From Planococcus salinarum (lineage in GTDB: Bacteria; Bacillota; Bacilli; Bacillales_A; Planococcaceae), in the NCBI RefSeq assembly GCF_007004625.1, contig NZ_VIFV01000019.1, forward strand, positions 1 through 64,000: a DNA stretch of 64,000 nucleotides, read 5' to 3'. The notes below the pieces were generated by a model. It saw nothing but the letters and a program-made list of their open reading frames with translations, was not told where the DNA came from and did no database searches. Each line of letters opens with the position of its first letter. Position 1 is the stretch's first letter. A program made the position numbers and the translations under genes. This document shows, piece by piece, positions 8,808-19,425 of the stretch.

Positions 8808-10954
8808 CAGTCCACCACTTCCTCATAACCGAGGCGGACATAAATTTCTTCAATCACTTTCTGGGCAGCGACAGGTATCACCGTGCCGGGACCGAAAATG
8901 GCACTCGCTCCGTTATTGCGCAGGAATTCATAATCCTGTGCCGGTATGACGCCGCCGACCACAATAAGTATGTCTTCCCGTCCGAGACTTTTCAGCTCCG
9001 CTGCAAGATCCGGTACGAGTGTGCGGTGCCCGGCTGCAAGCGAACTGACACCGATGACATGGACATCATTTTCCGCTGCCTGCCGGGCTGTTTCTGCCGG
9101 CGTCTGGAATAGCGGTCCGATATCAACATCAAAGCCCAGATCCGCAAACGCAGTTGCAATGATTTTCGCTCCGCGGTCATGGCCGTCCTGGCCCATTTTC
9201 GCGACAAGAATCCGTGGTCTGCGGCCTTCATTCTCGATAAAGTCTTCCGTCATTTCCTTGACGGTTTCAATTTCCTGCTGATTGGAGAAGTTGGAACTGT
9301 ATACGCCGCTCACTGACCGGATCACCGCCTTATGTCTGCCGGATGCGAGTTCGATTGCATCAGATATTTCACCGAGGGTCGCTCGTTCACGGGCAGCTTT
9401 TACAGCACATTCCAGAATGTTTTCATTTCCTTCTTTCGCTGCAGTTGTGAGTTCGTTGAGGGCCTCTTTCACTCCATCGCTGTCCCGTTTTGCTTTAACC
9501 ATCTCAATGCGCTCAATCTGTTTCTTGCGCACCATCGTGTTGTCGATATTCAGGATATCGATCGGGTCTTCCTCGTCGAGACGGAAGCGGTTGACACCAA
9601 TGATCGACTCTTCACCCGAATCAATCTGCGCCTGTTTTTTAGCTGCCGCTTCTTCAATGCGCATTTTCGGCAAGCCGGTTTCAATCGCTTTGGCCATGCC
9701 GCCCAATTCTTCGACTTCTTCAATCAATTCCCAGGCTTTATCCGTCAATTGCTTTGTCAGGCTTTCGACGTAATAGGAACCTCCCCACGGGTCAATGACT
9801 TTCGTCATCGCCGTTTCTTCTTGCAGGAATAACTGGGTATTTCTGGCAATTCGGGCAGAAAAATCAGTCGGCAACGCGATTGCCTCGTCCAGTGCATTTG
9901 TATGAAGGGATTGCGTATGGCCCATTGCAGCAGCATTCGCTTCCAGCAGGGTTCGCGTGACATTATTGAATGGATCCTGTTCCGTCAGGCTCCATCCTGA
10001 AGTTTGCGAATGTGTCCGTAGTGCCAGTGATTTCGGATTCTGCGGATCAAAGGACTTCATCATCTTCGCCCAGATTTCGCGGGCGGCCCGCATTTTCGCC
10101 ACTTCCATGAAATAATTCATGCCGATTCCCCAAAAGAAGGAAAGACGGGGTGCGAATGAATCGATGCCGATTCCCGCCTTGAGACCAGTCCGGACGTATT
10201 CCAATCCATCAGCGAGCGTGTATGCCAGTTCGATATCGGCTGTAGCCCCCGCTTCCTGGATGTGGTAGCCGGAAATCGAAATCGAATTGAATTTCGGCAT
10301 TTTCTGCGATGTATATTCAAAGATATCCGCAATGATCTTCATCGACATTGCCGGTGGGTAAATATACGTGTTTCGGACCATATACTCTTTCAGGATATCG
10401 TTTTGAATGGTTCCTGCCAGCTGCTCAGGAGCTACGCCCTGTTCTTCTGCAGCAACAATGAAGAAGGCCATGATCGGCAAGACCGCGCCGTTCATCGTCA
10501 TGGAAACCGACATTTTATCAAGCGGAATGCCGTCAAACAGGATTTTCATGTCTTCGACACTGTCAATCGCGACCCCCGCTTTTCCGACATCCCCGACCAC
10601 ACGTGGATGGTCCGAGTCATAGCCGCGGTGGGTTGCGAGGTCGAATGCAACGGACAGACCCTTTTGGCCCATTGCCAGGTTGCGGCGATAGAATGCATTG
10701 CTTTCTTCGGCAGTCGAGAACCCGGCATATTGCCGCACAGTCCATGGGCGGGAAACATACATGGTCGGATAAGGGCCGCGCAAATATGGAGCTTGGCCCG
10801 GAAGCGAATCTTCAAATCCATCGACATCCTGTTCGTCATAGGCCGGTTTGATGGAAATTCCTTCGTTCGTTAAAAAATCATCCTGGTTGATAGGTGAACT
10901 TTCATTTATAGTCAGGTTTTGTAAATCCACTTTGGAAAAATCGGGTTTAGTCAT
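8807..10954 (-). CDS. mutB: Methylmalonyl-CoA mutase, large (catalytic) subunit
   Basis: 715-aa adenosylcobalamin enzyme that isomerises (R)-methylmalonyl-CoA to succinyl-CoA. An N-terminal TIM barrel (about 60-480) carries [18 protein letters not shown] and the substrate-binding region. The C-terminal Rossmann-like cobalamin domain has the base-off/His-on motif DGHDRG in [15 protein letters not shown], plus GVSSLAAGH and the VVGGVIP loop. Length is normal for the bacterial large subunit. It overlaps mutA by 8 bp and meaB by 1 bp, forming the operon mutA-mutB-meaB. It depends on B12, as does nrdJ at 39.4 kb. Confidence 0.96.
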   Translation of the reverse strand: MTKPDFSKVDLQNLTINESSPINQDDFLTNEGISIKPAYDEQDVDGFEDSLPGQAPYLRGPYPTMYVSRPWTVRQYAGFSTAEESNAFYRRNLAMGQKGLSVAFDLATHRGYDSDHPRVVGDVGKAGVAIDSVEDMKILFDGIPLDKMSVSMTMNGAVLPIMAFFIVAAEEQGVAPEQLAGTIQNDILKEYMVRNTYIYPPAMSMKIIADIFEYTSQKMPKFNSISISGYHIQEAGATADIELAYTLADGLEYVRTGLKAGIGIDSFAPRLSFFWGIGMNYFMEVAKMRAAREIWAKMMKSFDPQNPKSLALRTHSQTSGWSLTEQDPFNNVTRTLLEANAAAMGHTQSLHTNALDEAIALPTDFSARIARNTQLFLQEETAMTKVIDPWGGSYYVESLTKQLTDKAWELIEEVEELGGMAKAIETGLPKMRIEEAAAKKQAQIDSGEESIIGVNRFRLDEEDPIDILNIDNTMVRKKQIERIEMVKAKRDSDGVKEALNELTTAAKEGNENILECAVKAARERATLGEISDAIELASGRHKAVIRSVSGVYSSNFSNQQEIETVKEMTEDFIENEGRRPRILVAKMGQDGHDRGAKIIATAFADLGFDVDIGPLFQTPAETARQAAENDVHVIGVSSLAAGHRTLVPDLAAELKSLGREDILIVVGGVIPAQDYEFLRNNGASAIFGPGTVIPVAAQKVIEEIYVRLGYEEVVD

Positions 10955-12650
10955 TTGGAAGAACCTTCTTTCCTAAGTTCAGAATCTGTTCGAGCTTGGC
11001 GACAATGTTCTGTCCGGAGTAAACAGTGTCGGCAATAGCTCCAGCTTTCCTTGTGTTCAGCTGATGCGCGTCAAAGCGGCCGGCGACGTCGAGTACGGCC
11101 GAGCTGTCGATGCCCGGAATTATGGCTTCAAGTTTTTCGGCATCTCCGCACAGCACTGCGTAATCGATATGGTGATCCTTCAAGTAGCGGTTAAGTGATG
11201 CTGCATCATCCAGTTCCGGACTGATTTCGGGTTCAATCCCACCTACCGCCAGGAGGCCTTCCACAAAATCTGATTTCGCTTTTACATCTTTCAATGGTCC
11301 GAGATGCAAAATTGCGACCTTCAATTCCAGCTCACGGCAACGGGCACGCAATTTTTCAAATGGGGTGGCCAATCGTTTGGCCGTGATGTATTCGAGATGA
11401 CTGCTGTCGATTGACTGGTCTTTGACCGCTTCCTGCGGATTCGCGTAGACGTTGGTGCCAATGAGCGAAATTTTCCGTTCAGCTGCCAGCTTCTTGCGTT
11501 CCAGCCATTTCGCCTGTATATCATCGGTCAGCCACCCGGAACCGATGACTTCTGAATAACCGCCGGCTTCTTCGATTTCAAGGAAATAATTCCACGAAGC
11601 CTCGACATATTCATTGGTCAGCTGCTCGATGAAATAAGAGCCGGCCGATGCATCCAGAACCCGGGATACATGGCTTTCTTCCTTGATCACCAATTGGACA
11701 TTGCGGGCAATCCGTCGGCTGGAAGGCTGGGATACCGTCAGAAAATCATGCGGATGGACTGTATGCGCATCGGTGCCGCCAAGAACTGCCGCAAATGTGG
11801 CATTGCCTGCGCGCAACAGATTGACGTACGGATCCAGTTTCGAATAAGAGCGAACCGACGTTTCCGTATAAACCGGAATCATTGCAGCCTGTTCCCCGTA
11901 TGCTTCACTGAATGCTCTCCACAGGACACGGAATGCGCGGAGCTTTGCAATCTCCTGAAAAAACTGCGTATCAACCGCAAAACGGATCCAGGTCTTCTCC
12001 GCTGTTTCCTTGTAGTCACCCTCCCGGATGGTTTCCGCGAGTATGCTCAGCGCCACACCCAACTCATGGATGATTGTGCCCCCTGCATGGTGCACCGGTA
12101 TCGTATCCACTAATATTGTCCGGACCTTGCCGGGCGCAGCAGCCTGCTCTTCCGAGAAAATGACGCCTTTCAGCGTTTTCTTATGCTTGTCATCAATAAA
12201 ATCAAAGACCCTTAATATACCGGTGTCCTCACTGGTCACTTTAAAGTAGAACGGATGCTTGATGATCAGTTCCGCCAATTGTCGGAGTGAGCTGTCGGTC
12301 CATTCAAATTCAAGGGAACTCGTATAGACGACCATATCATTTCCTTTTGAGAGGTCTTCTTTCGTCTTCGCCAAAAAATCTTCCGGTGAATCCGGCAGCA
12401 CTTCCTGTGCAATCAGCCAGCCGGCCTTTTTCTTGCCGGTGCGGAATGCTTCCTGTTGGAAAGCTGTCAGCCCCCCGAGTTTATCGAACATTTCTTTTGT
12501 ATATAAAGGTTCCAGTGTAATGCCTTCAATAGTTTGTGTTCTCAATGCGTCTTCAATGGACTTGCCACCGATCGCCTTTTCGGCTGAAATCTGCCAATCT
12601 TCATATGTACGCTTCGGAAATTTTGTCTGTTTCATCGATTCAATCGTCAA
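10947..12650 (-). CDS. mutA: Methylmalonyl-CoA mutase, small subunit
   Basis: 567-aa partner of MutB. It has the mutase barrel fold but not the cobalamin motif: where MutB has DGHDRG the sequence here runs [14 protein letters not shown], so this subunit is structural, as in other heterodimeric mutases. The TTG start at 12650 is favoured because GAGGAGGG lies 7-8 bases upstream; an in-frame ATG five codons later would be too far away. It is the first gene of mutA-mutB-meaB. A TAAAAT at 12680-12685 could be the -10 element, but the -35 is weak, so read-through from the bkd operon past the terminator at 12712 is possible. Confidence 0.92.
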   Translation of the reverse strand: MTIESMKQTKFPKRTYEDWQISAEKAIGGKSIEDALRTQTIEGITLEPLYTKEMFDKLGGLTAFQQEAFRTGKKKAGWLIAQEVLPDSPEDFLAKTKEDLSKGNDMVVYTSSLEFEWTDSSLRQLAELIIKHPFYFKVTSEDTGILRVFDFIDDKHKKTLKGVIFSEEQAAAPGKVRTILVDTIPVHHAGGTIIHELGVALSILAETIREGDYKETAEKTWIRFAVDTQFFQEIAKLRAFRVLWRAFSEAYGEQAAMIPVYTETSVRSYSKLDPYVNLLRAGNATFAAVLGGTDAHTVHPHDFLTVSQPSSRRIARNVQLVIKEESHVSRVLDASAGSYFIEQLTNEYVEASWNYFLEIEEAGGYSEVIGSGWLTDDIQAKWLERKKLAAERKISLIGTNVYANPQEAVKDQSIDSSHLEYITAKRLATPFEKLRARCRELELKVAILHLGPLKDVKAKSDFVEGLLAVGGIEPEISPELDDAASLNRYLKDHHIDYAVLCGDAEKLEAIIPGIDSSAVLDVAGRFDAHQLNTRKAGAIADTVYSGQNIVAKLEQILNLGKKVLPND

Positions 12651-12711
12651 AATTTTCCCTCCTCATCTACCTCTTCTCCATTTTACCTGAGAACGGCGGT
12701 CTATTAAAGCC

Positions 12712-12747
12712 AAAAAAGCTTGAAGTCCGAAGACTTCAAGCTTTTTT
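12712..12747 (-). terminator. Intrinsic terminator at the end of the bkd operon
   Basis: A perfect AAGCTTGAAGTC / GACTTCAAGCTT stem with a CGAA loop is flanked by A and T runs. It follows the bkdB stop at 12750 and precedes mutA. Confidence 0.92.
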
Positions 12748-12749
12748 TC

Positions 12750-14081
12750 TTAATAAACTGATGTATTTTCTTTTGACATGTTTTCAAGGATTTCTTTGAC
12801 GCGTCCAAGGAATTGGCCGCAAACAAGTCCATCAAGCACACGGTGGTCAAGCGACAGGCAGAGGTTAACCATATCGCGTGCAGCGATCATGCCGTTGTCC
12901 ATGATCATCGGACGTTTGACAATCGATTCCACCTGGACGATTGCCGCCTGTGGATGATTGATAATGCCCATTGACTGGACAGAACCGAATGAACCGGTGT
13001 TGTTGACAGTGAACGTACCGCCCTGCATTTCCGCCGAGCCCAGTTTACCTGAGCGGGCTTTGGATGCAAGTTCGTTGATTTCTTTCCCGATGCCTTTGAC
13101 CGATTTTTCGTCCGCGGCTTTGATGACCGGAACGAATAGCGCACTGTCGGAAGCAACGGCAATCGAAATATTGATGTCTTTCTTCTGGATGATTTTATCG
13201 CCGGCCCACATGGAGTTCATCATCGGGTATTCTTTGAGCGCCTGTGAGAAAGCTTTTACGAAGAAAGCAAAATATGTGATATTGAATCCTTCTTTTTTCT
13301 TGAAATCGCCTTTGATCGAATCACGGTATTGAACCAGGTTCGTTACATCCACTTCGATCATCATCCATGCATGCGGAGCTTCGTGCTTGCTCTTCAGCAT
13401 GTTGGCAGCGATGGCACGACGAACGCCGGTAACCGGGATTTCAACATCGCCCGGAGCACTTTGGATCGGTGCAGCTGGAGCTTTTTCGGCAGTCGGTTTG
13501 GATTGTTCCTGTGGAGCTTCTTCTGCCGGTTTGGAAGCTGCAGCCGGTGCATCTCCCGCTTTCGGGATATTGCCGCTTTCAATCAGCGCCATAATATCCT
13601 TGCGGGTGATACGCCCTTCATTGCCCGAACCTTCGACCTGAGTCAAATCGATATCATTTTCCTGTGCCAAACGCATGACCGCAGGAGAATAACGCCCTTT
13701 TGAACCATTTGCCTTAGCAGGCTGGGAAGATCCTTTTTCGCCTTTCAAGCCTTCCGTCGGTTTTGCGCCGGCAGCTGGCATCTCATTGGCTTTTTCATCA
13801 GCAGCCGGTTTCGCTTCTTCCACCGGTTCAGAATCTCCGCCTTCAGTTTCGATTGTGCAGACAATTTCACCGACAGAAAGGGTATCGCCTTCTGATGCAA
13901 CCAGTTCCTTAATCGTTCCTGTGAATGAAGAAGGCACTTCCGCTGTTACTTTATCAGTGTTCACTTCTGCAAGTGCATCATACTTATTGACGTGGTCGCC
14001 AGGAGCAACGAGCCATTTTTCAATCGTTCCTTCAGTGACACTTTCGCCCAGTTGAGGCATCTTAATATTTTCAATAGCCAA
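12750..14081 (-). CDS. bkdB: Branched-chain alpha-keto acid dehydrogenase E2 (dihydrolipoyl acyltransferase)
   Basis: 443-aa core subunit of the BCKDH complex that moves the acyl group from E1 to CoA. Lipoyl domain at about 1-76 with the lipoylated lysine K44 in EVNTDKVTAE, a Pro/Ala/Glu-rich linker, a peripheral-subunit-binding domain from about residue 128 (RYSPAVMRLAQ), a second linker, then the catalytic domain with the DHRVLDG active-site motif. It has a TTG start with AAAGGAGG 8 bases upstream. It is last in ptb-bcd-buk-lpdV-bkdAA-bkdAB-bkdB, but a 283-bp gap filled by two repeat units separates it from bkdAB. Confidence 0.95.
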   Translation of the reverse strand: MAIENIKMPQLGESVTEGTIEKWLVAPGDHVNKYDALAEVNTDKVTAEVPSSFTGTIKELVASEGDTLSVGEIVCTIETEGGDSEPVEEAKPAADEKANEMPAAGAKPTEGLKGEKGSSQPAKANGSKGRYSPAVMRLAQENDIDLTQVEGSGNEGRITRKDIMALIESGNIPKAGDAPAAASKPAEEAPQEQSKPTAEKAPAAPIQSAPGDVEIPVTGVRRAIAANMLKSKHEAPHAWMMIEVDVTNLVQYRDSIKGDFKKKEGFNITYFAFFVKAFSQALKEYPMMNSMWAGDKIIQKKDINISIAVASDSALFVPVIKAADEKSVKGIGKEINELASKARSGKLGSAEMQGGTFTVNNTGSFGSVQSMGIINHPQAAIVQVESIVKRPMIMDNGMIAARDMVNLCLSLDHRVLDGLVCGQFLGRVKEILENMSKENTSVY

Positions 14082-14120
14082 AGGGGTTCCTCCTTTTTTG
14101 TTTTTCTATTAATATGTCCG

Positions 14121-14362
14121 GTGTCCAGACTCCAACTGCCCAGCTCTTCGGATCATAAGCCAACCCAGCTGCGCGGCCAAGGCCACTTCGCTGATCTGTC
14201 TTATGCCTGTCAGAGCTTAACGGGCGTTGTCGCTTTTCTACTGTCCAGACTCCAACTGCCCAGCTCTTCGGGTCATAAGCCGGCCCAGCTATACGGCAAA
14301 GAACGCCGCACCGCTGTTCCGTCTTATGCCTGTCAGAGCTTAACGGGCGTTGTCGCTTTTCT
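14121..14362. repeat. Tandem pair of palindromic family A repeats inside the bkd operon
   Basis: Two near-identical units, 14121-14239 and 14241-14362, with a 120-bp period. Each starts TGTCCAGACTCCAACTGCCC, carries CATAAGCC and CTTATGCCTGTCAGAGCTTA, and ends GTCGCTTTTCT. Within each unit, AGCTCT…CATAAG (minus reading) can pair with CTTATG…AGAGCT, so the transcript between bkdAB and bkdB would fold into two large hairpins. The relative at 3764-3930 shows the element is dispersed. No coding potential is seen. Confidence 0.9.
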
Positions 14363-14364
14363 TA

Positions 14365-15348
14365 TTAGTACTCAGCTAGCTCACGCATTGCTTTTTCAAC
14401 TTTATCCGGGTTGATCATGAAGAACTTCTCCATTGTCGGTGCATATGGCATTGCTGGGATATCAGGTCCTGCAAGACGCATAATTGGCGCATCAAGGTCG
14501 AACAGACAGTTTTCGGCAACGATCGCCGCTACTTCACCGATGATGCTGCCTTCTTTGTTGTCTTCCGTTACGAGAAGCACTTTGCCTGTTTTCTTGGCAG
14601 CTTCGATAATCCCTTCTTTATCCAATGGATAGATTGTGCGTAGGTCAAGGATATGCGCAGAGTAACCATCTTCTGCAAGACGCTCGGCAGCCTGCAAAGC
14701 AAAGTGAACAGCCAATCCGTAAGTGATGACAGTAATGTCTTCGCCTTCACGTTTCACATCAGCTTTGCCGATTTCAATCGTATAATCCTCTTCCGGCACT
14801 TCGCCTTTGATCAGGCGGTAAGCACGTTTGTGCTCAAAGAACATAACCGGATCGTCGTCGCGGATTGCCGCTTTCAGAAGGCCTTTCGCATCATATGGTG
14901 TTGAAGGAATGACAATCTTCAGTCCCGGCTGGTTGGCGAAAATGGCTTCCACCGATTGAGAATGGTAAAGGGCGCCGTGAACGCCGCCACCGAATGGTGC
15001 ACGGAAGACAATCGGACATGACCAGTCGTTATTCGAACGGTAGCGGATGCGTGAAGCTTCCGATATGATCTGGTTGACAGCTGGCATGATAAAATCCGCA
15101 AATTGCATTTCAGCGATTGGACGGAGGCCGTACATTGCAGCACCGATCCCGACACCGGCAATTGCCGATTCAGCAAGCGGCGTATCGAGTACACGGTCTT
15201 CTCCGAACTGATCGTAAAGTCCGGCAGTCGCTTTGAAAACGCCGCCTTTTTTACCGACGTCTTCCCCGAGAACGAATACGTTCTCGTCACGTTCCATCTC
15301 TTCTTTCATGGCGAGCGTTATGGCGTCAATATAATTCATTACTGCCAT
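14365..15348 (-). CDS. bkdAB: Branched-chain alpha-keto acid dehydrogenase E1 beta subunit
   Basis: 327-aa beta subunit of the thiamine-diphosphate-dependent E1 heterotetramer. It has a transketolase-type pyrimidine-binding domain at the N-terminus (LGEDVGKKGGVFKATAGL, with the catalytic Glu of that fold) and a C-terminal transketolase domain (ILDLRTIYPLDKEGI). Length is typical. Its ATG shares one base with the bkdAA stop (TAATG), so translation is coupled. Downstream, tandem palindromic repeats start 3 bp after its stop codon. Confidence 0.95.
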   Translation of the reverse strand: MAVMNYIDAITLAMKEEMERDENVFVLGEDVGKKGGVFKATAGLYDQFGEDRVLDTPLAESAIAGVGIGAAMYGLRPIAEMQFADFIMPAVNQIISEASRIRYRSNNDWSCPIVFRAPFGGGVHGALYHSQSVEAIFANQPGLKIVIPSTPYDAKGLLKAAIRDDDPVMFFEHKRAYRLIKGEVPEEDYTIEIGKADVKREGEDITVITYGLAVHFALQAAERLAEDGYSAHILDLRTIYPLDKEGIIEAAKKTGKVLLVTEDNKEGSIIGEVAAIVAENCLFDLDAPIMRLAGPDIPAMPYAPTMEKFFMINPDKVEKAMRELAEY

Positions 15349-16352
15349 TATTCGTTCCCTCCTTTTTCTGCATAAACATATTTCAATGCATCTTCAGGGG
15401 CTGCATAAGGTGCATCTTCAGCATAGTCTGTTGCTTCGTTAACGATCACCATGATGCGGTCGTTGATTTCTTTTTCCAGTTCATCATTCAGGATGCCATT
15501 TTCTTTCAGGTAGGCACCGAACAACAGGATTGGATCCTTATCTTTTTGGGCCGCAAGTTCATCTGCAGCACGGTATTGCCTTTGGTCGTCATCTGATGAA
15601 TGGGCAGTCATGCGCTCCGATACTGTTTCGATCAGGCTTGGACCTTCGCCGCGGCGTGCGCGGTCAGCAGCTTCTTTTACATGCTTATAAACTTCAATCG
15701 GATCATTTCCGTCAATCGTCACACCCGGCATTCCGTAGCCGATTGCACGGTCCGAAACATTTTTGCTGGCAATCTGGCGTTCAAACGGAACGGAAATTGC
15801 GTATTTGTTATTTTCAACCATGATGATGACCGGCAGTTTGTGGACACCGGCAAAGTTCATGCCTTCGTGGAAATCTCCCTGGTTGGAGGAACCTTCCCCA
15901 AGGGTTGTGAATGTGATGAAATCCTGCTTCTTCATTTTTCCTGCCAAAGCAACGCCCACTGCGTGAGGAAGCTGTGTCGTAACAGGTGAAGATCCTGTCA
16001 GGATCCGGTTTTTCTTCTGCCCGAAATGGCCAGGCATCTGACGGCCGCCGGAGTTTGGATCTTCCGCTTTTGCAAATGCGGAAAGCATCAAATCTTTTGG
16101 GGTCATGCCGAAATGCAGGACTACACCCATATCGCGGTAATAAGGAGCAATATAATCTTTTTCATTGTCCAGGGCGAAAGCAGCGCCAACCTGTGCAGCT
16201 TCCTGTCCCTGGCAGGAAATTACAAACGGAATTTTACCCGCACGGTTCAAAAGCCACATGCGTTCATCGACGCGGCGGGCCATTAGCATTGTTTCATACA
16301 TTTTCAGGACATCGTCATTCGACAAGCCGATTTCTTCGTGTTTTGCTGACAT
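15348..16352 (-). CDS. bkdAA: Branched-chain alpha-keto acid dehydrogenase E1 alpha subunit
   Basis: 334-aa alpha subunit that decarboxylates the keto acids of Val, Ile and Leu. The thiamine-diphosphate motif is seen as GEGSSNQGDFHEGMNFAG…VENNKYAI. MPGHFG and the phosphorylation-loop-like region (YRAADE) are also E1-alpha features. A 15-bp gap follows lpdV and a 1-bp overlap leads into bkdAB. It contributes branched-chain acyl-CoA primers for iso/anteiso fatty acids as well as degradation. Confidence 0.95.
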   Translation of the reverse strand: MSAKHEEIGLSNDDVLKMYETMLMARRVDERMWLLNRAGKIPFVISCQGQEAAQVGAAFALDNEKDYIAPYYRDMGVVLHFGMTPKDLMLSAFAKAEDPNSGGRQMPGHFGQKKNRILTGSSPVTTQLPHAVGVALAGKMKKQDFITFTTLGEGSSNQGDFHEGMNFAGVHKLPVIIMVENNKYAISVPFERQIASKNVSDRAIGYGMPGVTIDGNDPIEVYKHVKEAADRARRGEGPSLIETVSERMTAHSSDDDQRQYRAADELAAQKDKDPILLFGAYLKENGILNDELEKEINDRIMVIVNEATDYAEDAPYAAPEDALKYVYAEKGGNE

Positions 16353-16367
16353 TCAATAATTCCTCCC

Positions 16368-17795
16368 TTAACTGTGGATTGCTTTGCCGTCTACGGCAAG
16401 AGCAGCTTCACCCATGACTTCGGATAATGTCGGGTGAGGGTGAATCGTATCTGCGATTTCCCAAGGTGTCGCATCAAGAACCATCGCAAGCCCTGCTTCG
16501 GAAATCATATCCGTCACGTGCGGTCCGATCATATGGACGCCGAGGACATCATTGGTTTTCTTATCAGCGATGATTTTGACGAAGCCGTCACTTTCACCGT
16601 ATACAAGCGCTTTGCCGATGGCTTTGAAAGAGAATTTGCCGACTTTGACGTCGTACCCTTGTTCTTTTGCCTGCTCTTCGGTAATGCCGACGCTGGCCGC
16701 TTCCGGATTCGAGTAAACACATTTGGAAATGTGATCATAGTTGATGGCCTGTGGATTGTTTCCTTTGATGTGCTCAACAGCGGTAATACCTTCGTGAGAA
16801 GCTACATGCGCCAGTTGAAGCCCGCCGATGACGTCGCCAATCGCGTAAATGTGGGACTCTTTGGTCTGGAAAGTGTTTTTTACCTGAATAAAGCCTTTAT
16901 CGACGATGATGTCGGTGTTTTCAAGGCCTATACCTTCTACATTGGCCTGGCGTCCTACTGACACCAGCATTTTTTCAGCCGAGAAGGTTTGGTTTTCACC
17001 ATTGATCTCTGCCTGGATCGTCACGCCGCTGTCGCCTTTTTCGAGCGTGCCAGCCATAACTTTCGCACTGGTTACAAAATTGACGCCTTTTTTCTTCAAT
17101 AATTTCTGCATTTCTTTTGAAACGTCTTTGTCTTCCGTTGGAATAATGCGGTCCGCATATTCAAGGACCGTAATTTCAACACCGAAATCATTCAGCATGG
17201 AAGCCCATTCGATTCCAATGACACCGCCACCGACGATCAGCATCGATTTCGGCAACTCAGTAATTTTCAGGAGTTCATCAGAGCTCATCACGTAATCTCC
17301 ATCGATTTCCAGGCCTGGCAGGCTGCGCGGACGGGATCCGGTTGCGATGATGACGTTATGGGGAATCAACATTTCGTTTTCTTCGCCATTGTTCATTTCC
17401 ACTGAAATCGTTCCAGGGTTTGGAGAGAAAATAGAAGGTCCAAGAATACGGCCGAGGCCTTCGTACACATCAATCTTCCCTTTTTTCATCAAACCTTGTA
17501 CACCGCTATGCAATTGATCGACGATCCCTTGTTTACGCTGCTGCACGCGTGAAAAATCAAGGCTTACGTCACCAGTTTGCACCCCGAAATCAGCTGCGTG
17601 ATTTTTAGTGGTCGAGTAAACCTCTGCACTTCGGAGCAGAGCTTTGCTTGGAATGCATCCTCTGTGCAGGCAAGTTCCGCCAAGCTCTGCTTTTTCGACA
17701 ATCGCAGTTTTTAAACCGAGCTGTGCTGAACGGATTGCGGCTACATATCCGCCGGTTCCGCCGCCAAGGATGACTACATCATAATTTTGTGCCAT
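16368..17795 (-). CDS. lpdV: Dihydrolipoyl dehydrogenase, BCKDH E3
   Basis: 475-aa flavoprotein disulfide reductase that reoxidises the lipoyl arm of BkdB and passes electrons to NAD+. N-terminal FAD motif GGGTGG (11-16), redox-active disulfide C42/C47 in GGTCLHRGCIPSK, a central NAD motif (VGGGVIG), and the C-terminal HPHPTLSE base. Length is normal. The ATG is preceded by AAGGAGG. Its upstream gap to buk (523 bp) is occupied by a large palindromic repeat that the operon transcript must cross. Confidence 0.95.
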   Translation of the reverse strand: MAQNYDVVILGGGTGGYVAAIRSAQLGLKTAIVEKAELGGTCLHRGCIPSKALLRSAEVYSTTKNHAADFGVQTGDVSLDFSRVQQRKQGIVDQLHSGVQGLMKKGKIDVYEGLGRILGPSIFSPNPGTISVEMNNGEENEMLIPHNVIIATGSRPRSLPGLEIDGDYVMSSDELLKITELPKSMLIVGGGVIGIEWASMLNDFGVEITVLEYADRIIPTEDKDVSKEMQKLLKKKGVNFVTSAKVMAGTLEKGDSGVTIQAEINGENQTFSAEKMLVSVGRQANVEGIGLENTDIIVDKGFIQVKNTFQTKESHIYAIGDVIGGLQLAHVASHEGITAVEHIKGNNPQAINYDHISKCVYSNPEAASVGITEEQAKEQGYDVKVGKFSFKAIGKALVYGESDGFVKIIADKKTNDVLGVHMIGPHVTDMISEAGLAMVLDATPWEIADTIHPHPTLSEVMGEAALAVDGKAIHS

Positions 17796-17843
17796 GTAAA
17801 TGTCCTCCTTCTATTTATATATAAATTGAACTAATAAACTTTA

Positions 17844-18300
17844 GTAACCGATATTCCGCAAAACAGCTGCGAAGGCAGTATCCGACGCCTGCGAGGATAT
17901 TGCCTTTGCGACGAAGTGCGTAGCACTGCAGGAGCACGGTTGTTCAGGCTGCTCCTGCATCGCTTCGCTAGCTTCGTCGCAAAGCGCCGGCCGAACTACC
18001 TTCGACCGACACTTGGCTTGTGCTAAGCTAACTCGGGCTCGTTGCACTTCGTCCGAGTGGATCTCAGCACTTCGCTTGGTCCCCCAGGAGTCTTCGCTGT
18101 TTTGCTCCATATCTCTTGAGATTTCTCTCAGCACCGGCGCGCCTATGGAGCAGGCGAATGCCGACGGAGCAAAGACGAGTGCTTTTCTCGGCTTATTGCG
18201 GGAGCTAAGGTCGCCATACGTAGATGGCGCACCTTTGCGACGAGCAGTGCGCAGGAGCATAATCTTTGCCCTGTCCTAAGCGCCGAAGCGGCATATGAAG
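17844..18300. repeat. Large modular palindromic repeat, family B, copy 1 (lpdV-buk gap)
   Basis: It begins CCGATATTCCGCAAAACAGC and ends CGCCGAAGCGG, and shares long blocks with 45823-46006, including TGCTCCATATCTCT…GAGATTTCTCT, CCGGCGCGCCT and GGCTTATTGCGGGAGCT. It carries an extra ~250-bp module with nested perfect inverted repeats: CTTTGCGACGAAG (17904-17916) with 17972-17984, and TGCAGGAGCA (17927-17936) with 17950-17959. A partial repeat of that module recurs near 18234-18256. The whole block is bracketed by TATAAATTGAA (about 17820-17831) and its inverse (about 18314-18324). An open frame across it on the minus strand is not credible as a gene. Confidence 0.85.
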
Positions 18301-18318
18301 GGTAATTCTTTTTTCAAT

Positions 18319-19404
18319 TTATATAGCTGGATAATTTTTAGCTGTCTCTTCTCCATTTAGAACACGGACTGCACCTTCTGCAAGTGCCTGCAATTCATTT
18401 TCACCGGGGTGCACCTCCACATCAGCTATCCAGCTGATGCGATCGGAAATGGCTTTGACAAAGCCTTTCCCATATGCAAGTCCGCCGGTTAAAATGATGG
18501 CGTCCACTTTGCCCTGGAGCACGGCGCTGGCCGAACCTATTTCTTTGGCGACCTGATAAGCCATGGCATCGTACACCAATTCGGCCTCTTTATCGCCTTT
18601 TTGTATACGCTTTTCCACGGTGACAGCATCGTTTGTTCCAAGGTAACTGACCAGTCCCCCCTGGCCGACAAGGCGTTTCATAATTTCGTGGCGGTAATAT
18701 TGCCCCGAAAAACATAATTCAACAAGATCGCCTGCCGGTACGGTTCCTGCGCGCTCCGGGCTGAAAGGTCCATCGCCGTGGAGTCCGTTATTGACTTCGA
18801 CCACACGTCCTTCTTTATGGACACCGACAGTGATACCACCACCCATATGGGTGACGATCAGCCGCAGGTCTTCATAGCGCCGCCCTTTTTCCTTAGCATA
18901 TCTTCTGGCAACTGCCTTCTGATTCAAAGCATGAAATATTGATTTCCGTTCAATCAGGGAGAATCCTGAAATTCTTGCAATCGGATCCAATTCATCGACA
19001 ACGACCGGATCGACAATAAAAGCAGGGATGTTTAAACCTTCCGCAATTTCGCTCGCCAGTATGCCCCCGAGATTCGAGGCGTGCTGGCCCGACACTCCTT
19101 TGCGGAGATCTGCGAGCATCGCATCATTGACTGAATAGGTGCCGCCTTCGATCGGGCGCAACAATCCCCCTCTGCCGCAAACGGCTGAGAGTTTCGAGAC
19201 ATTCATCCCTTCCTCGTCCAGGGCTTCCAGGATTGTTTGTTTCCGGAAAGCATATTGGTCGATAATCGCAGGAAATTCATTGATTGCTTCCGCTGAATGG
19301 CGGATCGTTTTTTCCATGATCAGAATATCGTTGTCAAAAACGCCGATTTTGGTTGAGGTTGATCCAGGGTTGATGACCAATATGCGATACAACTGTTCTA
19401 GCAA
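18319..19404 (-). CDS. buk: Butyrate kinase / branched-chain fatty-acid kinase
   Basis: 361-aa ASKHA-fold acyl kinase converting isobutyryl-, isovaleryl- or 2-methylbutyryl-phosphate plus ADP to acid plus ATP. N-terminal INPGSTSTK phosphate loop; [24 protein letters not shown] and [18 protein letters not shown] are family signatures. It partners with Ptb to make ATP from keto-acid oxidation. TTG start with GGAGGG 7 bases upstream. 21-bp gap from bcd. Confidence 0.94.
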   Translation of the reverse strand: MLEQLYRILVINPGSTSTKIGVFDNDILIMEKTIRHSAEAINEFPAIIDQYAFRKQTILEALDEEGMNVSKLSAVCGRGGLLRPIEGGTYSVNDAMLADLRKGVSGQHASNLGGILASEIAEGLNIPAFIVDPVVVDELDPIARISGFSLIERKSIFHALNQKAVARRYAKEKGRRYEDLRLIVTHMGGGITVGVHKEGRVVEVNNGLHGDGPFSPERAGTVPAGDLVELCFSGQYYRHEIMKRLVGQGGLVSYLGTNDAVTVEKRIQKGDKEAELVYDAMAYQVAKEIGSASAVLQGKVDAIILTGGLAYGKGFVKAISDRISWIADVEVHPGENELQALAEGAVRVLNGEETAKNYPAI

Positions 19405-19425
19405 AGCGATCCCTCCATTCTACAA

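Noticed and set aside
17841-18260. 139-codon open frame on the minus strand
   Set aside because: It lies wholly inside the family B palindromic repeat, has no family resemblance, and its composition follows the inverted repeats rather than codon use.
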